DNA from: Atlanticothrix silvestris CENA357
GTDB taxonomy: Bacteria; Cyanobacteriota; Cyanobacteriia; Cyanobacteriales; Nostocaceae
Reading direction: 5' to 3'
DNA length: 49,600 bases
Assembly (NCBI RefSeq): GCF_016056295.1
Contig: NZ_JAECZB010000096.1
Location: 145,456 to 195,055 of the forward strand
The position numbers were made by a program, and so were the translations under genes. This document shows, one piece after another, positions 9,339 to 17,961 of the stretch. The first letter of the stretch is position 1, and each line of letters starts with the position of its first letter. Under the pieces are notes generated by a model. That model did no database searches and was not told where the DNA came from. It saw only the letters and a program-made list of their open reading frames with translations.

Positions 9339-11084
9339 ATAGAGACTATCTTTGGAAATCTCCAAGGTTTAAAGTCCAGCCAGCTGAAACAACTACAGCG
9401 GCTGTACCACCAGCGCATACCGGGCGATCGCATCACCACGCCTGAGTTTTCCCAGCGTCTGGCAGCAATTAGCACAGAACTCAATCAGCCTGTGTGCGCC
9501 TACCTCAACCGTCGCGGACAAGTGATTCGTGTGGGGGTAGGCACACCGCGTCAAACACAAATCCCGCCACTGGAACTGCCCCGTTATGGTGCAGAACGAC
9601 TCAGCGGTATTCGTTGCATCGCTACCAATCTCAAGCCAGAACCGCCTAATGAGTCGGCGCTGACAGCTATGGCGTTGCAACGCTTAGATGCTCTAGTAGT
9701 CATGAATATTACTGGAACGGGATTTACACGCCGGGGAGGTGGCGCTGCTGGGTATGTCAAAGAAGCTTATTTAGCTCACCTGACACCCCAAGAGTCTCGT
9801 GCTTTGATGACTAGTCCTGCTGCCTTTAAATTAGGGGAAAATCAAATTCAAACTCCTAGCTGGAATATATCACCGCCTCTGAGTTTGGACATGCTGGCAC
9901 AGCAAGACTTTCTCGACTTAGTAGAAGGACTAGAAGAGGAATTCCAGCGGGAATTCATCGCCCAGGAAGTAGATGCTGATCACGATCGCGTGTTAATTGT
10001 GGGAGTAATGACTAATGAGTTGACTCCCCAAAGATTCCAAGACACCCTACTAGAATTGGCAAGCTTGGTAGACACTGCTGGCGGAGATGTATTACAGACA
10101 GTACAACAAAAGCGATCGCGCATTCATCCTCAGACAGTAGTTGGCGAAGGTAAAGTACAAGAAGTTGCCCTAACTGCTCAAACCTTGGGAGTTAATCTCG
10201 TCGTCTTTGACCGCGACCTTTCACCTTCACAAGTCCGCAACTTAGAATCACAAATTGGTATCCGGGTAGTTGACCGCACCGAAGTGATTTTGGATATCTT
10301 TGCCCAACGCGCTCAATCTCGTGCTGGTAAATTACAAGTAGAACTAGCACAGTTAGAGTACATGCAGCCACGACTGACTGGTAGAGGTCGAACCATGTCC
10401 CGACTAGGTGGTGGTATTGGGACACGCGGCCCTGGTGAAACTAAACTAGAAACAGAACGCCGTGCCATTCAGCAACGGATTTCGCGATTGCAAAAAGAAG
10501 TCAACCAATTGCAGGCGCATCGTTCACGGTTACGCCAACGACGGCAACATCAAGAAGTTCCTTCAATTGCTTTAGTCGGTTACACTAATGCTGGTAAGTC
10601 CACATTGTTAAATGCTCTTACTAATGCTGAAGTTTATACAGCCGACCAGTTATTTGCCACTCTTGACCCAACGACAAGGCGGTTAGTGATTCCAGGTGTC
10701 GAAACTGGTGAACCGCAAGAGATTCTAATTACAGATACAGTAGGGTTCATACATGAACTACCTGCATCGTTGATGGATGCCTTCCGCGCCACTTTGGAGG
10801 AAGTCACCGAAGCTGATGCTCTACTACATTTAGTGGATTTGTCTCACCCTGCTTGGTTAAGTCATATTCGCTCAGTGAGGGAAATTTTAGCGCAAATGCC
10901 AGTTACCCCTGGGCCAGCGTTGGTTGCTTTTAACAAAATTGATGAAGCAGATAGCGAGACACTAGCTTTAGCTCGCGAGGAATTTCCCCTAGCGGTATTT
11001 ATTTCTGCCAGCGAGCGTCTAGGATTAGAAACCCTACGTCAGCGCCTTACCCAGCTAATTCAATATGCGGTTGACTCTCCTTAA
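9339..11084 (+). CDS. hflX: GTPase HflX, with no ordinary start codon visible
   Basis: A GTP-binding protein of the HflX family, which binds ribosomes and splits stalled or stressed 70S particles. It has the glycine-rich GGIGTRGPGETKLETERR segment, P-loop GYTNAGKST (about 10578-10604), switch-region DTVGFI and NKID. Coding similarity clearly extends upstream of the first in-frame GTG (9492): the frame reads GNLQGLKSSQLKQLQRLYHQ from about 9354. The frame is closed by TAA at 9330-9332, and between there and 9492 no ATG, GTG or TTG is in frame. The most natural start is ATA at 9339 (giving METIFGN), with ACG at 9333 as the alternative. Length from 9339 is about 581 residues. It could be an ATG-to-ATA change, a rare start codon, or a sequencing error. 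Confidence 0.85.
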   Translation: METIFGNLQGLKSSQLKQLQRLYHQRIPGDRITTPEFSQRLAAISTELNQPVCAYLNRRGQVIRVGVGTPRQTQIPPLELPRYGAERLSGIRCIATNLKPEPPNESALTAMALQRLDALVVMNITGTGFTRRGGGAAGYVKEAYLAHLTPQESRALMTSPAAFKLGENQIQTPSWNISPPLSLDMLAQQDFLDLVEGLEEEFQREFIAQEVDADHDRVLIVGVMTNELTPQRFQDTLLELASLVDTAGGDVLQTVQQKRSRIHPQTVVGEGKVQEVALTAQTLGVNLVVFDRDLSPSQVRNLESQIGIRVVDRTEVILDIFAQRAQSRAGKLQVELAQLEYMQPRLTGRGRTMSRLGGGIGTRGPGETKLETERRAIQQRISRLQKEVNQLQAHRSRLRQRRQHQEVPSIALVGYTNAGKSTLLNALTNAEVYTADQLFATLDPTTRRLVIPGVETGEPQEILITDTVGFIHELPASLMDAFRATLEEVTEADALLHLVDLSHPAWLSHIRSVREILAQMPVTPGPALVAFNKIDEADSETLALAREEFPLAVFISASERLGLETLRQRLTQLIQYAVDSP

Positions 11085-11161
11085 ATACTGAGAATTACAA
11101 ACCACGTCTCTTGTAGGCATGGTTTCATACCGCTTTCAATAAATGTTTAAATGAAGCTAAC

Positions 11162-11190
11162 AATGCCGTAGTCAATTAAACTACGGCATT
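11162..11190 (+). terminator. Hairpin downstream of hflX
   Basis: A perfect 10-bp inverted repeat (AATGCCGTAG / CTACGGCATT, extendable by one T-A pair) around a 7-nt AT-rich loop, about 77 bases after the hflX stop. There is no long T run, only AATTATTG, so termination efficiency is uncertain. Confidence 0.6.
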
Positions 11191-11329
11191 AATTATTGCA
11201 GATAAAAATATCTCTATAGCAGTCCGTTTTGATTTATGAAATTAGTTGTGTAAACAGACAATAACGAGGTTATTTATAACCTACATTTCGCACCCGGAAC
11301 TAAGTAGAACGGCGTGAAAAATTCAATGT

Positions 11330-11525
11330 TTGTAGTGAGTTAGCGCGGTCTTCTCCCAAAGGGAGAGGCTAGCGCCAAGGGGGTTTCCACGCCACTTGCT
11401 TTATGCCGGCGGCACTTCCTTCAAGTCGGCATAGCCGCCCAACGGAGTGCCTTGGGAACCCGTCCACCGCAGTGGCTCCCCATGAGCGACTAACGAACCC
11501 GTAGGGTAAGGACTTTAGTCCTAAG
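11330..11525. repeat. GC-rich mosaic of Nostoc-type short palindromic repeats
   Basis: This stretch is GC-rich against an AT-rich background and full of small inverted repeats: TCTCCC-AAA-GGGAGA near 11351, ATGCCG...CGGCAT near 11403-11433, and GGACTTTAGTCC near 11511. It has no coding frame. The same style of sequence recurs at 13633-13681 and 42110-42400. The whole 11085-11759 gap holds this mosaic, the hflX hairpin and the palindrome at 11703. Confidence 0.6.
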
Positions 11526-11702
11526 AAACCTAGCCTTCAACTTGAGTGGCTTTTACTTTCTTATCTTTAACCCGAACTCAGGTTAATTAAGCGGACATGA
11601 TATAAAACTTGATTTTTTATACCATTTACTTTGGAATCATGTGTCGTTAAGTTCTCACTTCTGACTTGTCTCAGTTAAAATCCAATACTACTCAGTCTTA
11701 TC

Positions 11703-11722
11703 AGACGCGATAAATCGCGTCT
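11703..11722. repeat. Short palindrome AGACGCGAT-AA-ATCGCGTCT
   Basis: A 9-bp perfect inverted repeat with a 2-nt centre (effectively 8 bp with a 4-nt loop). It lies about 40 bases after the stop of the minus-strand HEAT-repeat gene, so it may act as its terminator. The sequence type is a common dispersed element in Nostocales. Confidence 0.55.
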
Positions 11723-11759
11723 CTATATAAGCTTTTTGGCTCAAGTGAACGGTATTGAG

Positions 11760-12521
11760 TTAAAACCAACCTTCTTGTTCTAACGTTTCAATCAACTGCA
11801 AGCCACGAGGATCACCTACACCTAATAATGAAGCTTTAGCATCTTCCCGTACTCCCAAATCTTGGTCTTCAGCGAAGGCTTGAATTAGAGCATCGATCGC
11901 TGTGGCATAAATGATATTGGAAGGTAGTTCCCGGCATAGCTGCCCAATTGTCCAAGCGCAGTTACTCCGCACTGCTGCGATTGGATCTTGGACTAAGGCT
12001 TCAATTAATGATGGCATTGCCCCTATCACAGCTTCATAGCCCACGTCTGCCATCTGTGCTAAGGCACTAGCAGACCATAAACGCACGGCAGAAATATCAG
12101 TTCTCAGAGCGTTTGCTAAGGGTGCTAGAGAACGGCGATCATGGCAATTCCCTAAAGCCCAAACAACACCTTTACGCACATAACCATTCCAGTCTTTGTT
12201 CAGTTGAGTAATCAAAGGTTCTACTGCCTCAGAACTGGGATTACGTCCGATGCCGTAGGCTGCACTCACTCGCACTAAAGGACAGGTATCGTTTAATAGG
12301 TGAATTAGATGGGGAATGGCGGGTGCATATTCAATATCGCAAAAAGCACGAGCTGCTAGCATTCTTTGTTGCGAGTGAGAACTTTCCAGGAGAGCTAGCA
12401 TCACTTCTGGATCGGGTCTGGCCACAACTGATTCGGCAGTTAGTGGCTCCATTTTATCTAGGGGGCTTTCTAGCTCTTGCTCGACATTATCAAGCAAGCT
12501 CAAGTCGTCTTCGTCGTACAT
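11760..12521 (-). CDS. HEAT-repeat protein (phycobilin-lyase/NblB-like superfamily)
   Basis: A 253-residue protein made almost entirely of PBS-lyase-type HEAT repeats from about residue 35 to the end. Typical segments are QQRMLAARAFCDIEYAPAI, PLVRVSAAYGIGRNPSSEAV and GYVRKGVVWALGNCHDRRSL. An acidic N-terminus of about 30 residues precedes them. In cyanobacteria such proteins include CpcE/F-type chromophore lyases and NblB, which acts in phycobilisome breakdown, but many others are generic scaffolds. No phycobiliprotein gene is nearby, so a specific role cannot be assigned. Confidence 0.75.
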   Translation of the reverse strand: MYDEDDLSLLDNVEQELESPLDKMEPLTAESVVARPDPEVMLALLESSHSQQRMLAARAFCDIEYAPAIPHLIHLLNDTCPLVRVSAAYGIGRNPSSEAVEPLITQLNKDWNGYVRKGVVWALGNCHDRRSLAPLANALRTDISAVRLWSASALAQMADVGYEAVIGAMPSLIEALVQDPIAAVRSNCAWTIGQLCRELPSNIIYATAIDALIQAFAEDQDLGVREDAKASLLGVGDPRGLQLIETLEQEGWF

Positions 12522-12696
12522 ATTTCATTTAAATACCCAATTGGGATTTAGTATGTAACCCCCCACCTCAACAAGTCAAAGTCTGATAGGTATTAGTTAA
12601 ATTATTGTACACTTTTTCAACCATTTGTTTGACTTTATATCCGCAGGAAAATTGCCATAACTAAAGTGCTACAGAATGCTACTGTTAGGCACTAGT

Positions 12697-13203
12697 TTAT
12701 TGCTTATTGCTATTGAGTGATTTTACCATCCATAGAGATTGGGTTTGATAACCCAACTGATTGTAAAGATTTAAAGCGGCTTGGTTGGACTGAAATACTT
12801 GTAATCCAATTTGGCGATCGCCTCTTTGAGTTGCCCAATTTTCTATATATTGCATTAAAGCTGTACCAATACCCCGCCGCCGATGTTCTGGCTCGACATA
12901 GAGCAGAAAAATGTGAGCATGGCGATCGCCTTGCACTTGGTCTATGGCATTTCCTACCCAGAGGCAAGCTACAGAGGAATGGGGAGATGAGGAAGCAATT
13001 TTTTCCCCTGTCTCTCCTAAAAAATCTACCCACCATAAAGGCGTGTCACGAGAAAAATATTGTTCGACTGTTCGCGCTAGGTGGGCAAAATCTTGCTCTG
13101 GAAACAGATGCTGGTAAGTTCGCTGCATAAATTTTACCAGCAGCGATCGCTCTAATGTTGAACCACGACGAATGTAATACCCCGGTAGCAGTTGCTCAGA
13201 CAC
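12697..13203 (-). CDS. GNAT-family N-acetyltransferase (RimI-like)
   Basis: A 168-residue protein with a complete GNAT fold. The strand HIFLLYVEPEHRRRGIGTAL carries the acetyl-CoA pyrophosphate loop (R-R-x-G-x-G/A), followed by IGLQVFQSNQAALNLYNQLG, typical of motif B. The N-terminal half is less conserved and probably defines the substrate. It may acetylate a protein N-terminus or a small amine; substrate unknown. Confidence 0.85.
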   Translation of the reverse strand: MSEQLLPGYYIRRGSTLERSLLVKFMQRTYQHLFPEQDFAHLARTVEQYFSRDTPLWWVDFLGETGEKIASSSPHSSVACLWVGNAIDQVQGDRHAHIFLLYVEPEHRRRGIGTALMQYIENWATQRGDRQIGLQVFQSNQAALNLYNQLGYQTQSLWMVKSLNSNKQ

Positions 13204-13212
13204 TGTATTTAC

Positions 13213-13337
13213 GAAGAAGGTTAAGGGGGAAGGGGAAAAGGGTAAGCCTTATCTACCTTGCGGTTACGCCAATGGCAGAGGAGGGGCAAAGAAAACCTTT
13301 TATCTTTTACCCTTTGACCTTTTCCCTTCTTTTTTAT
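13213..13337. repeat. Purine/pyrimidine inverted repeat in the gap between two genes
   Basis: The left arm is a G/A-rich tract (AAGGGGGAAGGGGAAAAGGG near 13223) and the right arm a matching C/T-rich tract (TTTTACCCTTTGACCTTTTC near 13306). Together they can form an imperfect long hairpin between the GNAT gene and the small-protein gene. A similar element is at about 44078-44157. Confidence 0.5.
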
Positions 13338-13344
13338 TTACTGG

Positions 13345-13518
13345 TTAGCTGGGCAGCAAATCAGCAGGAATTGATGGAATAACCACTCCCATTTCTTCAA
13401 TGGGTGCGGGTGCTGCCATATCTGAGGGTAAAAAGATGCGGGCACTGACTGCCACTAAGGCAAATAAAAATACTAACACTACAAGCAAAGGGGCGATGTA
13501 TTGACGAAATATAGCCAT
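13345..13518 (-). CDS. Small single-pass membrane protein, unknown
   Basis: A 57-residue protein beginning MAIFRQYIAPLLVVLVFLFA, with one transmembrane helix (about 8-30) and a short proline/alanine-rich tail. A longer reading from 13611 is possible but adds 31 unconvincing residues, so the ATG at 13518 is preferred. It resembles small conserved cyanobacterial membrane proteins. No function can be given. Confidence 0.6.
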   Translation of the reverse strand: MAIFRQYIAPLLVVLVFLFALVAVSARIFLPSDMAAPAPIEEMGVVIPSIPADLLPS

Positions 13519-13632
13519 ATTTGTATTGCACTGGCTAGGGTCTTGAATATAAGAACCTAGCTGAAGATTTGTGAAGTTTTCTTGACTTATTTTAGCTCCT
13601 TTTGGACACAAGTAATAGTGAGCTATTTGTTC

Positions 13633-13681
13633 GTAGTCAGGACTTTAGTCCTGATTTTATAAGCACTAAAGTACTTACTAC
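13633..13681. repeat. Dispersed repeat with GGACTTTAGTCC / CACTAAAGTA palindromes
   Basis: Two small palindromes (CAGGACTTTAGTCCTG and AGCACTAAAGTACTT) sit between GTAGT at the left end and ACTAC at the right end, so the whole unit is itself inverted. GGACTTTAGTCC also occurs near 11511. It resembles a common Nostocales intergenic repeat. Confidence 0.6.
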
Positions 13682-13698
13682 AAACGCCTTCTCTAGCG

Positions 13699-14109
13699 TT
13701 AACGCTGATCGCGCTCTAAATCATCAAGTACTCTCTCGCAATACCAACTTTCTGCCATTCCTGGATGATTTTGTTTTGCTTGCTCAATTAAACGCTCAGC
13801 AGCCGCAACATCACCGTTTAACTTGGCAATTAGGTTGTTTTTGAGATGATTCTCAACTGTCGGTTCATTAATTTCGTTGACCTCGATAGGTCTTTCTACT
13901 GGCACTACCTGGGTCTGTTCTCTCTTCAACTGCCAGAATAAAACGTAATAAAGTGTCCCAAAAATTAAAATCAGACTGAGTGTTCCGAAAAGAATGGGCG
14001 GGCTAAATGTTAGAAATCCTAAAACTAATTGTGAGAGAACATAGCCAAGTAACAAACCGGTGATTAGGAGAATAAATGTACCGACAACAATAACTACTTG
14101 GTTCCCCAT
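13699..14109 (-). CDS. Membrane protein with short soluble C-terminal domain, unknown
   Basis: A 136-residue protein with two transmembrane helices (about 5-30 and 38-60) and a cytoplasmic tail. The tail (about 85-136) has a helical hairpin, NGDVAAAERLIEQAKQNHPG, reminiscent of half a TPR. Its ATG lies 16 bases inside the end of the upstream ampG-like gene, so the two are probably co-translated. Confidence 0.65.
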   Translation of the reverse strand: MGNQVVIVVGTFILLITGLLLGYVLSQLVLGFLTFSPPILFGTLSLILIFGTLYYVLFWQLKREQTQVVPVERPIEVNEINEPTVENHLKNNLIAKLNGDVAAAERLIEQAKQNHPGMAESWYCERVLDDLERDQR

Positions 14110-15386
14110 AAATCCTCTTCTTCTTCCTCAAGTCCTGGTCTAGATAACGCTCCTGGCTTAGGGTTCCAAGGAGCAAAGAATGGCAACAAAAGTAATCCTG
14201 GCACAGCGGCGATGATACTAATAACGAAAAATAAGGGCCAACCTGTGCTTTTTGCCAAAGAGCCAGCTGGGGCAACTAAAATATCACGACTAACAGCCAT
14301 GAAACTTGAGAGCAAAGCATACTGGGTGGCAGAAAAGCGCTGATTACACATATTCATCAAGAAAGCAACAAAGGCTGCTGTTCCCAACCCAGCACAAAAG
14401 TTTTCAATATTGATTGTAAGTACTAGAACCTGATAATTTTTACCGACTTGGGCAAGTAGTAAATAAGCTAAGTTACTTAATGCTTGAAGTCCGCCAAACA
14501 ACCATAGTGAGCGATTGAGGCCAATTTTACTTAAAACTGCTCCTCCTGCTAAAGCGCCAATAATGGTAGCAATTAGTCCCATACCGCCTTGAATTGCCCC
14601 AATATCAGTTTGGGTAAATCCTGTTTGTAGCAAAAAGGGTGTAGACATATTGTTGACAAAGGAATCGCCCAGTTTATAAAGGACGATAAACAGCAGCACT
14701 AAGAAACCTCGGATTACACCCTGACGCTGGAAAAATTCCCCAAAAGGCAATATCACGGCAGCGGCTAAAGATTCTGGGGGACGAATTTCTTTGGGTTCTG
14801 GTGCAAATAAAGTCCCCAGAATACCAATTGCCATCCCAACTGCCATCAACAAGTAAACCGATGACCAAGGTATTCTATCAGCCAGGATTAACGCCAAAGA
14901 TCCGGTGAGTAACAGTGCTACCCGATAACCTAAAACAAAAACCGCTGCACCTGCTCCTAATTCTAATTCTTCTAAAACATCGGTACGGTAGGCATCAGCA
15001 GCAATATCTTGAGTCGCACTAAAAAAGGCGATCGCTACAGCGTTGATCGCTAACAATTGTAGTGCTTGTTTAGGTTGTTGAAAAGCCATGCAGGCGATCG
15101 CTATCAACAATCCAATCTGAATTGTAATTAACCAACCCCGTCGCCTACCCAAAAATGGTAGTGCAAACCTATCTAACAAAGGCGACCAGAGAAATTTTAA
15201 CGAATAAGGTAAACCTACAAGACTAAATAACCCAATGGCAGTTAAATCCACTTTTTCCACGGTCATCCAAGCTTGCAAAGTCTTACTGGTGAGAAATAAT
15301 GGCAACCCCGATGAAAACCCTAATAATAATAACGCTGCCATTTTACGGCTACCGAAAACTTGCAGCAGCGATCGCACTGGATTCAT
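14094..15386 (-). CDS. ampG: AmpG-family MFS permease
   Basis: A 430-residue major facilitator with about 12 hydrophobic helices. The N-terminal LLLGFSSGLPLFLTSKTLQAW, the loop WSPLLDRFALPFLGRRRGW and SATQDIAADAYRTD are typical of AmpG-type permeases, which import anhydro-muropeptides from the periplasm for peptidoglycan recycling. The substrate here is inferred from the family. The C-terminus has a Glu-rich tail. It overlaps the following small membrane-protein gene by 16 bases. Confidence 0.82.
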   Translation of the reverse strand: MNPVRSLLQVFGSRKMAALLLLGFSSGLPLFLTSKTLQAWMTVEKVDLTAIGLFSLVGLPYSLKFLWSPLLDRFALPFLGRRRGWLITIQIGLLIAIACMAFQQPKQALQLLAINAVAIAFFSATQDIAADAYRTDVLEELELGAGAAVFVLGYRVALLLTGSLALILADRIPWSSVYLLMAVGMAIGILGTLFAPEPKEIRPPESLAAAVILPFGEFFQRQGVIRGFLVLLFIVLYKLGDSFVNNMSTPFLLQTGFTQTDIGAIQGGMGLIATIIGALAGGAVLSKIGLNRSLWLFGGLQALSNLAYLLLAQVGKNYQVLVLTINIENFCAGLGTAAFVAFLMNMCNQRFSATQYALLSSFMAVSRDILVAPAGSLAKSTGWPLFFVISIIAAVPGLLLLPFFAPWNPKPGALSRPGLEEEEEDLWGTK

Positions 15387-15617
15387 ATTGTTAATTGTGA
15401 GCTTCTTTCGAGTAAATCTTAGTCATGGTAATTACTGTTTCGATAAAATACAATGATGAAATGAAAAAGCCTATCACATAATTAATACCTATAAAGGTTA
15501 AAATTATCGGGGTAATAGTCGTTATGTATTAATCCCTATCAAGAATTGAAACAACTTACCAATATTTCCTGGACTGACAGACACATCAGGAATGCCTAGG
15601 GTAAGCAGAGCAAGAGA

Positions 15618-17078
15618 CTACCCTTTATCTTCCAAGTTATAAACTTGATGCCCTCTGATTTCGACTTTGTGGGTGGTGAGGCATTTTTCCCAACCTTCAC
15701 GAGTACCTATATCACTTTTGAGCTTGAGCAGTCCTAATTGCTGTTCTTGTTGGGTGAGTTTAGCAAATTCTTCGTAGCGCGGGTAGTTGTTAGTGACAAA
15801 ATTTTCTTTGCGATGCAGAATTGGCGGATTGGCTCGATTTTCGTAGTCTCGGTGAGTTATGTATAGAGTTTTTAAGTCAATAGTTATACTGGCTTTTAAT
15901 GCTGGATGAGGCTCATGATCAAAATCTGGATAGAAAAGATAGGATATTTGCGGTTTATCTGTGTGATATTTAATTAACGTAGCTCCATCGACACGCCCAA
16001 TGGTGCGGCTAGCACAGCCTTCGTAAATTCGCAGCAAGGGGTCGAGTGCGGCTAGTGCAGAAACATGAACGTAAAGAGCGCCGCGTGTGTGTTTGCCAAT
16101 TTTGCTTTTTTCGCAAGCAGTTTGCACAATTTTAGGATTGCCTAAGCTAAAAAGCTTTTGGTCGGCTACTTGGCAAGCTTCCTCATAGTTACCAAAAAAA
16201 GCTTTGATATCATAGCGCATTTCCGGCGCTAGCTGATGAAATTTCGGACGTTGATCAAAGTGAGTTAAGGCAAGATAAACTTGAATATCTAAAGAACGAC
16301 GGTAAGCGATCGCATCCCATTCTGCTTCATTAGTAGCTTGTAAAATTACGCTAAAAGCACGGCGGAAGTTACCAAATTCACTCAATAATTCCTGTTGATT
16401 TACCAATTCACCTTTTATCGGTAATCTGCCACGCTTGGTAAAAAAGTCCATTAGTGGTTGGAGTTGTTCTTGGTAATCTTCAAACCGCTTGCTAGGAATG
16501 CGGATTCGTGGAGTTGAAGTGCTAGAAAAAAAGCGGATAGCTTTAAAACTTTGCTTTTGGGCTTCATCACGAAAAACAAAGTAAACACCCAACGCCACTG
16601 GTACTGCATCTACATTTAAGACTTCATCAATGTAAGTTTTGAGTTCTGCTTGCTCGTAATATTTCTGAAATGTATTGCGGCGAGTTACTATGCCATCGCT
16701 GTAAGCCAATTGTGCCTTACTGGGAGCATTAATCAGTACTTGAGCTGCGACAATTAAAACTTGATGGGTAAGTTTCCAAGCTTGGATTAAACTTTGGCGG
16801 CGTTCTTCTTGGTCTTCAATAACATTGAGGACATAGCCCAAATTGACAACATCGGCGGCATTGATTGGGGTATCAGGATAGTAGTAAGGATCCCAGCCTG
16901 CACTGGTGTAGCCTAAGTTTGCTACTCGCTCGACATCGCCACCGTAACCGCAGCCGTAATCAAAGAAAGTGGTGTCTTGATTCAATATTGACCAATCTAT
17001 TGCCAATCGCACGGGACGAGATATATCATTACGAGCGATCGCAGCTCTATGACGCTCGATTTCTAATGCTTCAGGCAT
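15618..17078 (-). CDS. DNA phosphorothioation-associated putative methyltransferase
   Basis: A 486-residue protein. The first 200 residues form a class-I SAM methyltransferase-like domain with FFDYGCGYGGDVERVANLGY as the glycine-rich SAM loop. The C-terminal part (about 200-486) is specific to a family found beside dnd genes. It is on the same strand as dndE and dndD, about 118 bases after dndE. Its substrate in Dnd systems is not established; DNA or tRNA are possible. Confidence 0.82.
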   Translation of the reverse strand: MPEALEIERHRAAIARNDISRPVRLAIDWSILNQDTTFFDYGCGYGGDVERVANLGYTSAGWDPYYYPDTPINAADVVNLGYVLNVIEDQEERRQSLIQAWKLTHQVLIVAAQVLINAPSKAQLAYSDGIVTRRNTFQKYYEQAELKTYIDEVLNVDAVPVALGVYFVFRDEAQKQSFKAIRFFSSTSTPRIRIPSKRFEDYQEQLQPLMDFFTKRGRLPIKGELVNQQELLSEFGNFRRAFSVILQATNEAEWDAIAYRRSLDIQVYLALTHFDQRPKFHQLAPEMRYDIKAFFGNYEEACQVADQKLFSLGNPKIVQTACEKSKIGKHTRGALYVHVSALAALDPLLRIYEGCASRTIGRVDGATLIKYHTDKPQISYLFYPDFDHEPHPALKASITIDLKTLYITHRDYENRANPPILHRKENFVTNNYPRYEEFAKLTQQEQQLGLLKLKSDIGTREGWEKCLTTHKVEIRGHQVYNLEDKG

Positions 17079-17082
17079 GATA

Positions 17083-17172
17083 CTAATTCGTAATTCGTAA
17101 TGACGCTCGATGACTCGCTCTAAGCGAAGCTATGCCGAAGGCTTTACGCTGCGCTAACGTAATTCGTAATTA
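17083..17172. repeat. ATTCGTAATT repeats flanking a Nostoc-type element
   Basis: AATTCGTAATTCGTAATGACG on the left and AACGTAATTCGTAATT on the right bracket a GC-richer core (AGCGAAGCTATGCCGAAGGC). These are short heptamer-like repeats of the STRR type. The same ATTACGAATTAC motif recurs near 42040 and 42434. It separates dndE from the methyltransferase gene. Confidence 0.5.
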
Positions 17173-17196
17173 AGACACCAAGCACTTAATATTCTT

Positions 17197-17583
17197 TCAA
17201 GGTTTAATAGCTAGTTCAATCAAATCTTCAATTTTCTTGATATTTGGATCACCTGCTAAGTAACCAATACCACGATGCAAATGTAAGCGGAATTGGGTGG
17301 CCAGGGTTTCTTTGTCGGTGGGATAACCGTCATTATGACAGCGTTGCTTGAGGGCAAGGAGGAGAATATCAGACATTTCGCCACCAAAGACACGCCAAGT
17401 CATTTCGACGTTACTATCTTGGGGAATTGGAACGGGGGAGGGTGTGGTTGATTCTGCTAAGGAGCGACAAAACGCCCAACGACATAGAATATTCCATTGG
17501 TCGATTTTAGTGCTGCGCTTAAGTTTGGTAAGTTGGTCTTTGGCTGTTTGAGAAAGTTTAATTCTTTCAATAAGTGATTCCAT
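17197..17583 (-). CDS. dndE: DNA sulfur modification protein DndE
   Basis: A 128-residue protein matching DndE in size and features. The N-terminus IERIKLSQTAKDQLTKLKRS is followed by WNILCRWAFCRSLAE and a C-terminal helical part with FRLHLHRGIGYLAGDPNIKK. DndE is a small component of the DndCDE complex that binds nicked DNA and is needed for backbone sulfur incorporation. It is separated from dndD by the toxin-antitoxin pair, an unusual split. Confidence 0.85.
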   Translation of the reverse strand: MESLIERIKLSQTAKDQLTKLKRSTKIDQWNILCRWAFCRSLAESTTPSPVPIPQDSNVEMTWRVFGGEMSDILLLALKQRCHNDGYPTDKETLATQFRLHLHRGIGYLAGDPNIKKIEDLIELAIKP

Positions 17584-17613
17584 TATCTTCCTAAAAATTG
17601 AAGTAGTTTTCGT

Positions 17614-17961
17614 TCATAAACCCAAACAGTAGCGAACCGCAGTTTCGACTTCAAGCATCTTGGAGTCAGAAATCTTGCCAGATGGATCAGCAGGAAAGCG
17701 ATTTGGATCTAAAGAACGAATTTGAAAACATAAGAACACTGTTTCTATAAGCAATCCACTGTCGCTTGGCGAGACTCGGATATTAGTTGGATAATCACGC
17801 TTAATATTTGTTCCTTTCGTACCGACAATTACAGTCACAACCAAAGGTGATTGATTTATAGCATCTATAGATAAAACTAAAACTGGTCTTGTTCCTGCCT
17901 GTTTTCGACCCAGCACTGGATTAAGATTGACAAAATAAACTTGTCCTCTCTCAATGCTCAC
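17614..17961 (-). CDS. mazF: MazF/PemK-family toxin endoribonuclease
   Basis: A 115-residue protein with the MazF fold: MSIERGQVYFVNLNPVLG, then GTRPVLVLSIDAINQ, and a TNIRVSPSDSGLLIETV strand. Members cut mRNA at short sequences. The start is GTG, overlapping the antitoxin stop as GTGA (17958-17961), which couples translation of the two. It ends 30 bases before dndE, so the pair lies inside the dnd operon in the same direction. Confidence 0.87.
   Translation of the reverse strand: MSIERGQVYFVNLNPVLGRKQAGTRPVLVLSIDAINQSPLVVTVIVGTKGTNIKRDYPTNIRVSPSDSGLLIETVFLCFQIRSLDPNRFPADPSGKISDSKMLEVETAVRYCLGL

Noticed and set aside
12710-13130. Other-frame open frames over the GNAT gene (both strands)
   Set aside because: The GNAT frame has full motifs; the others have none.
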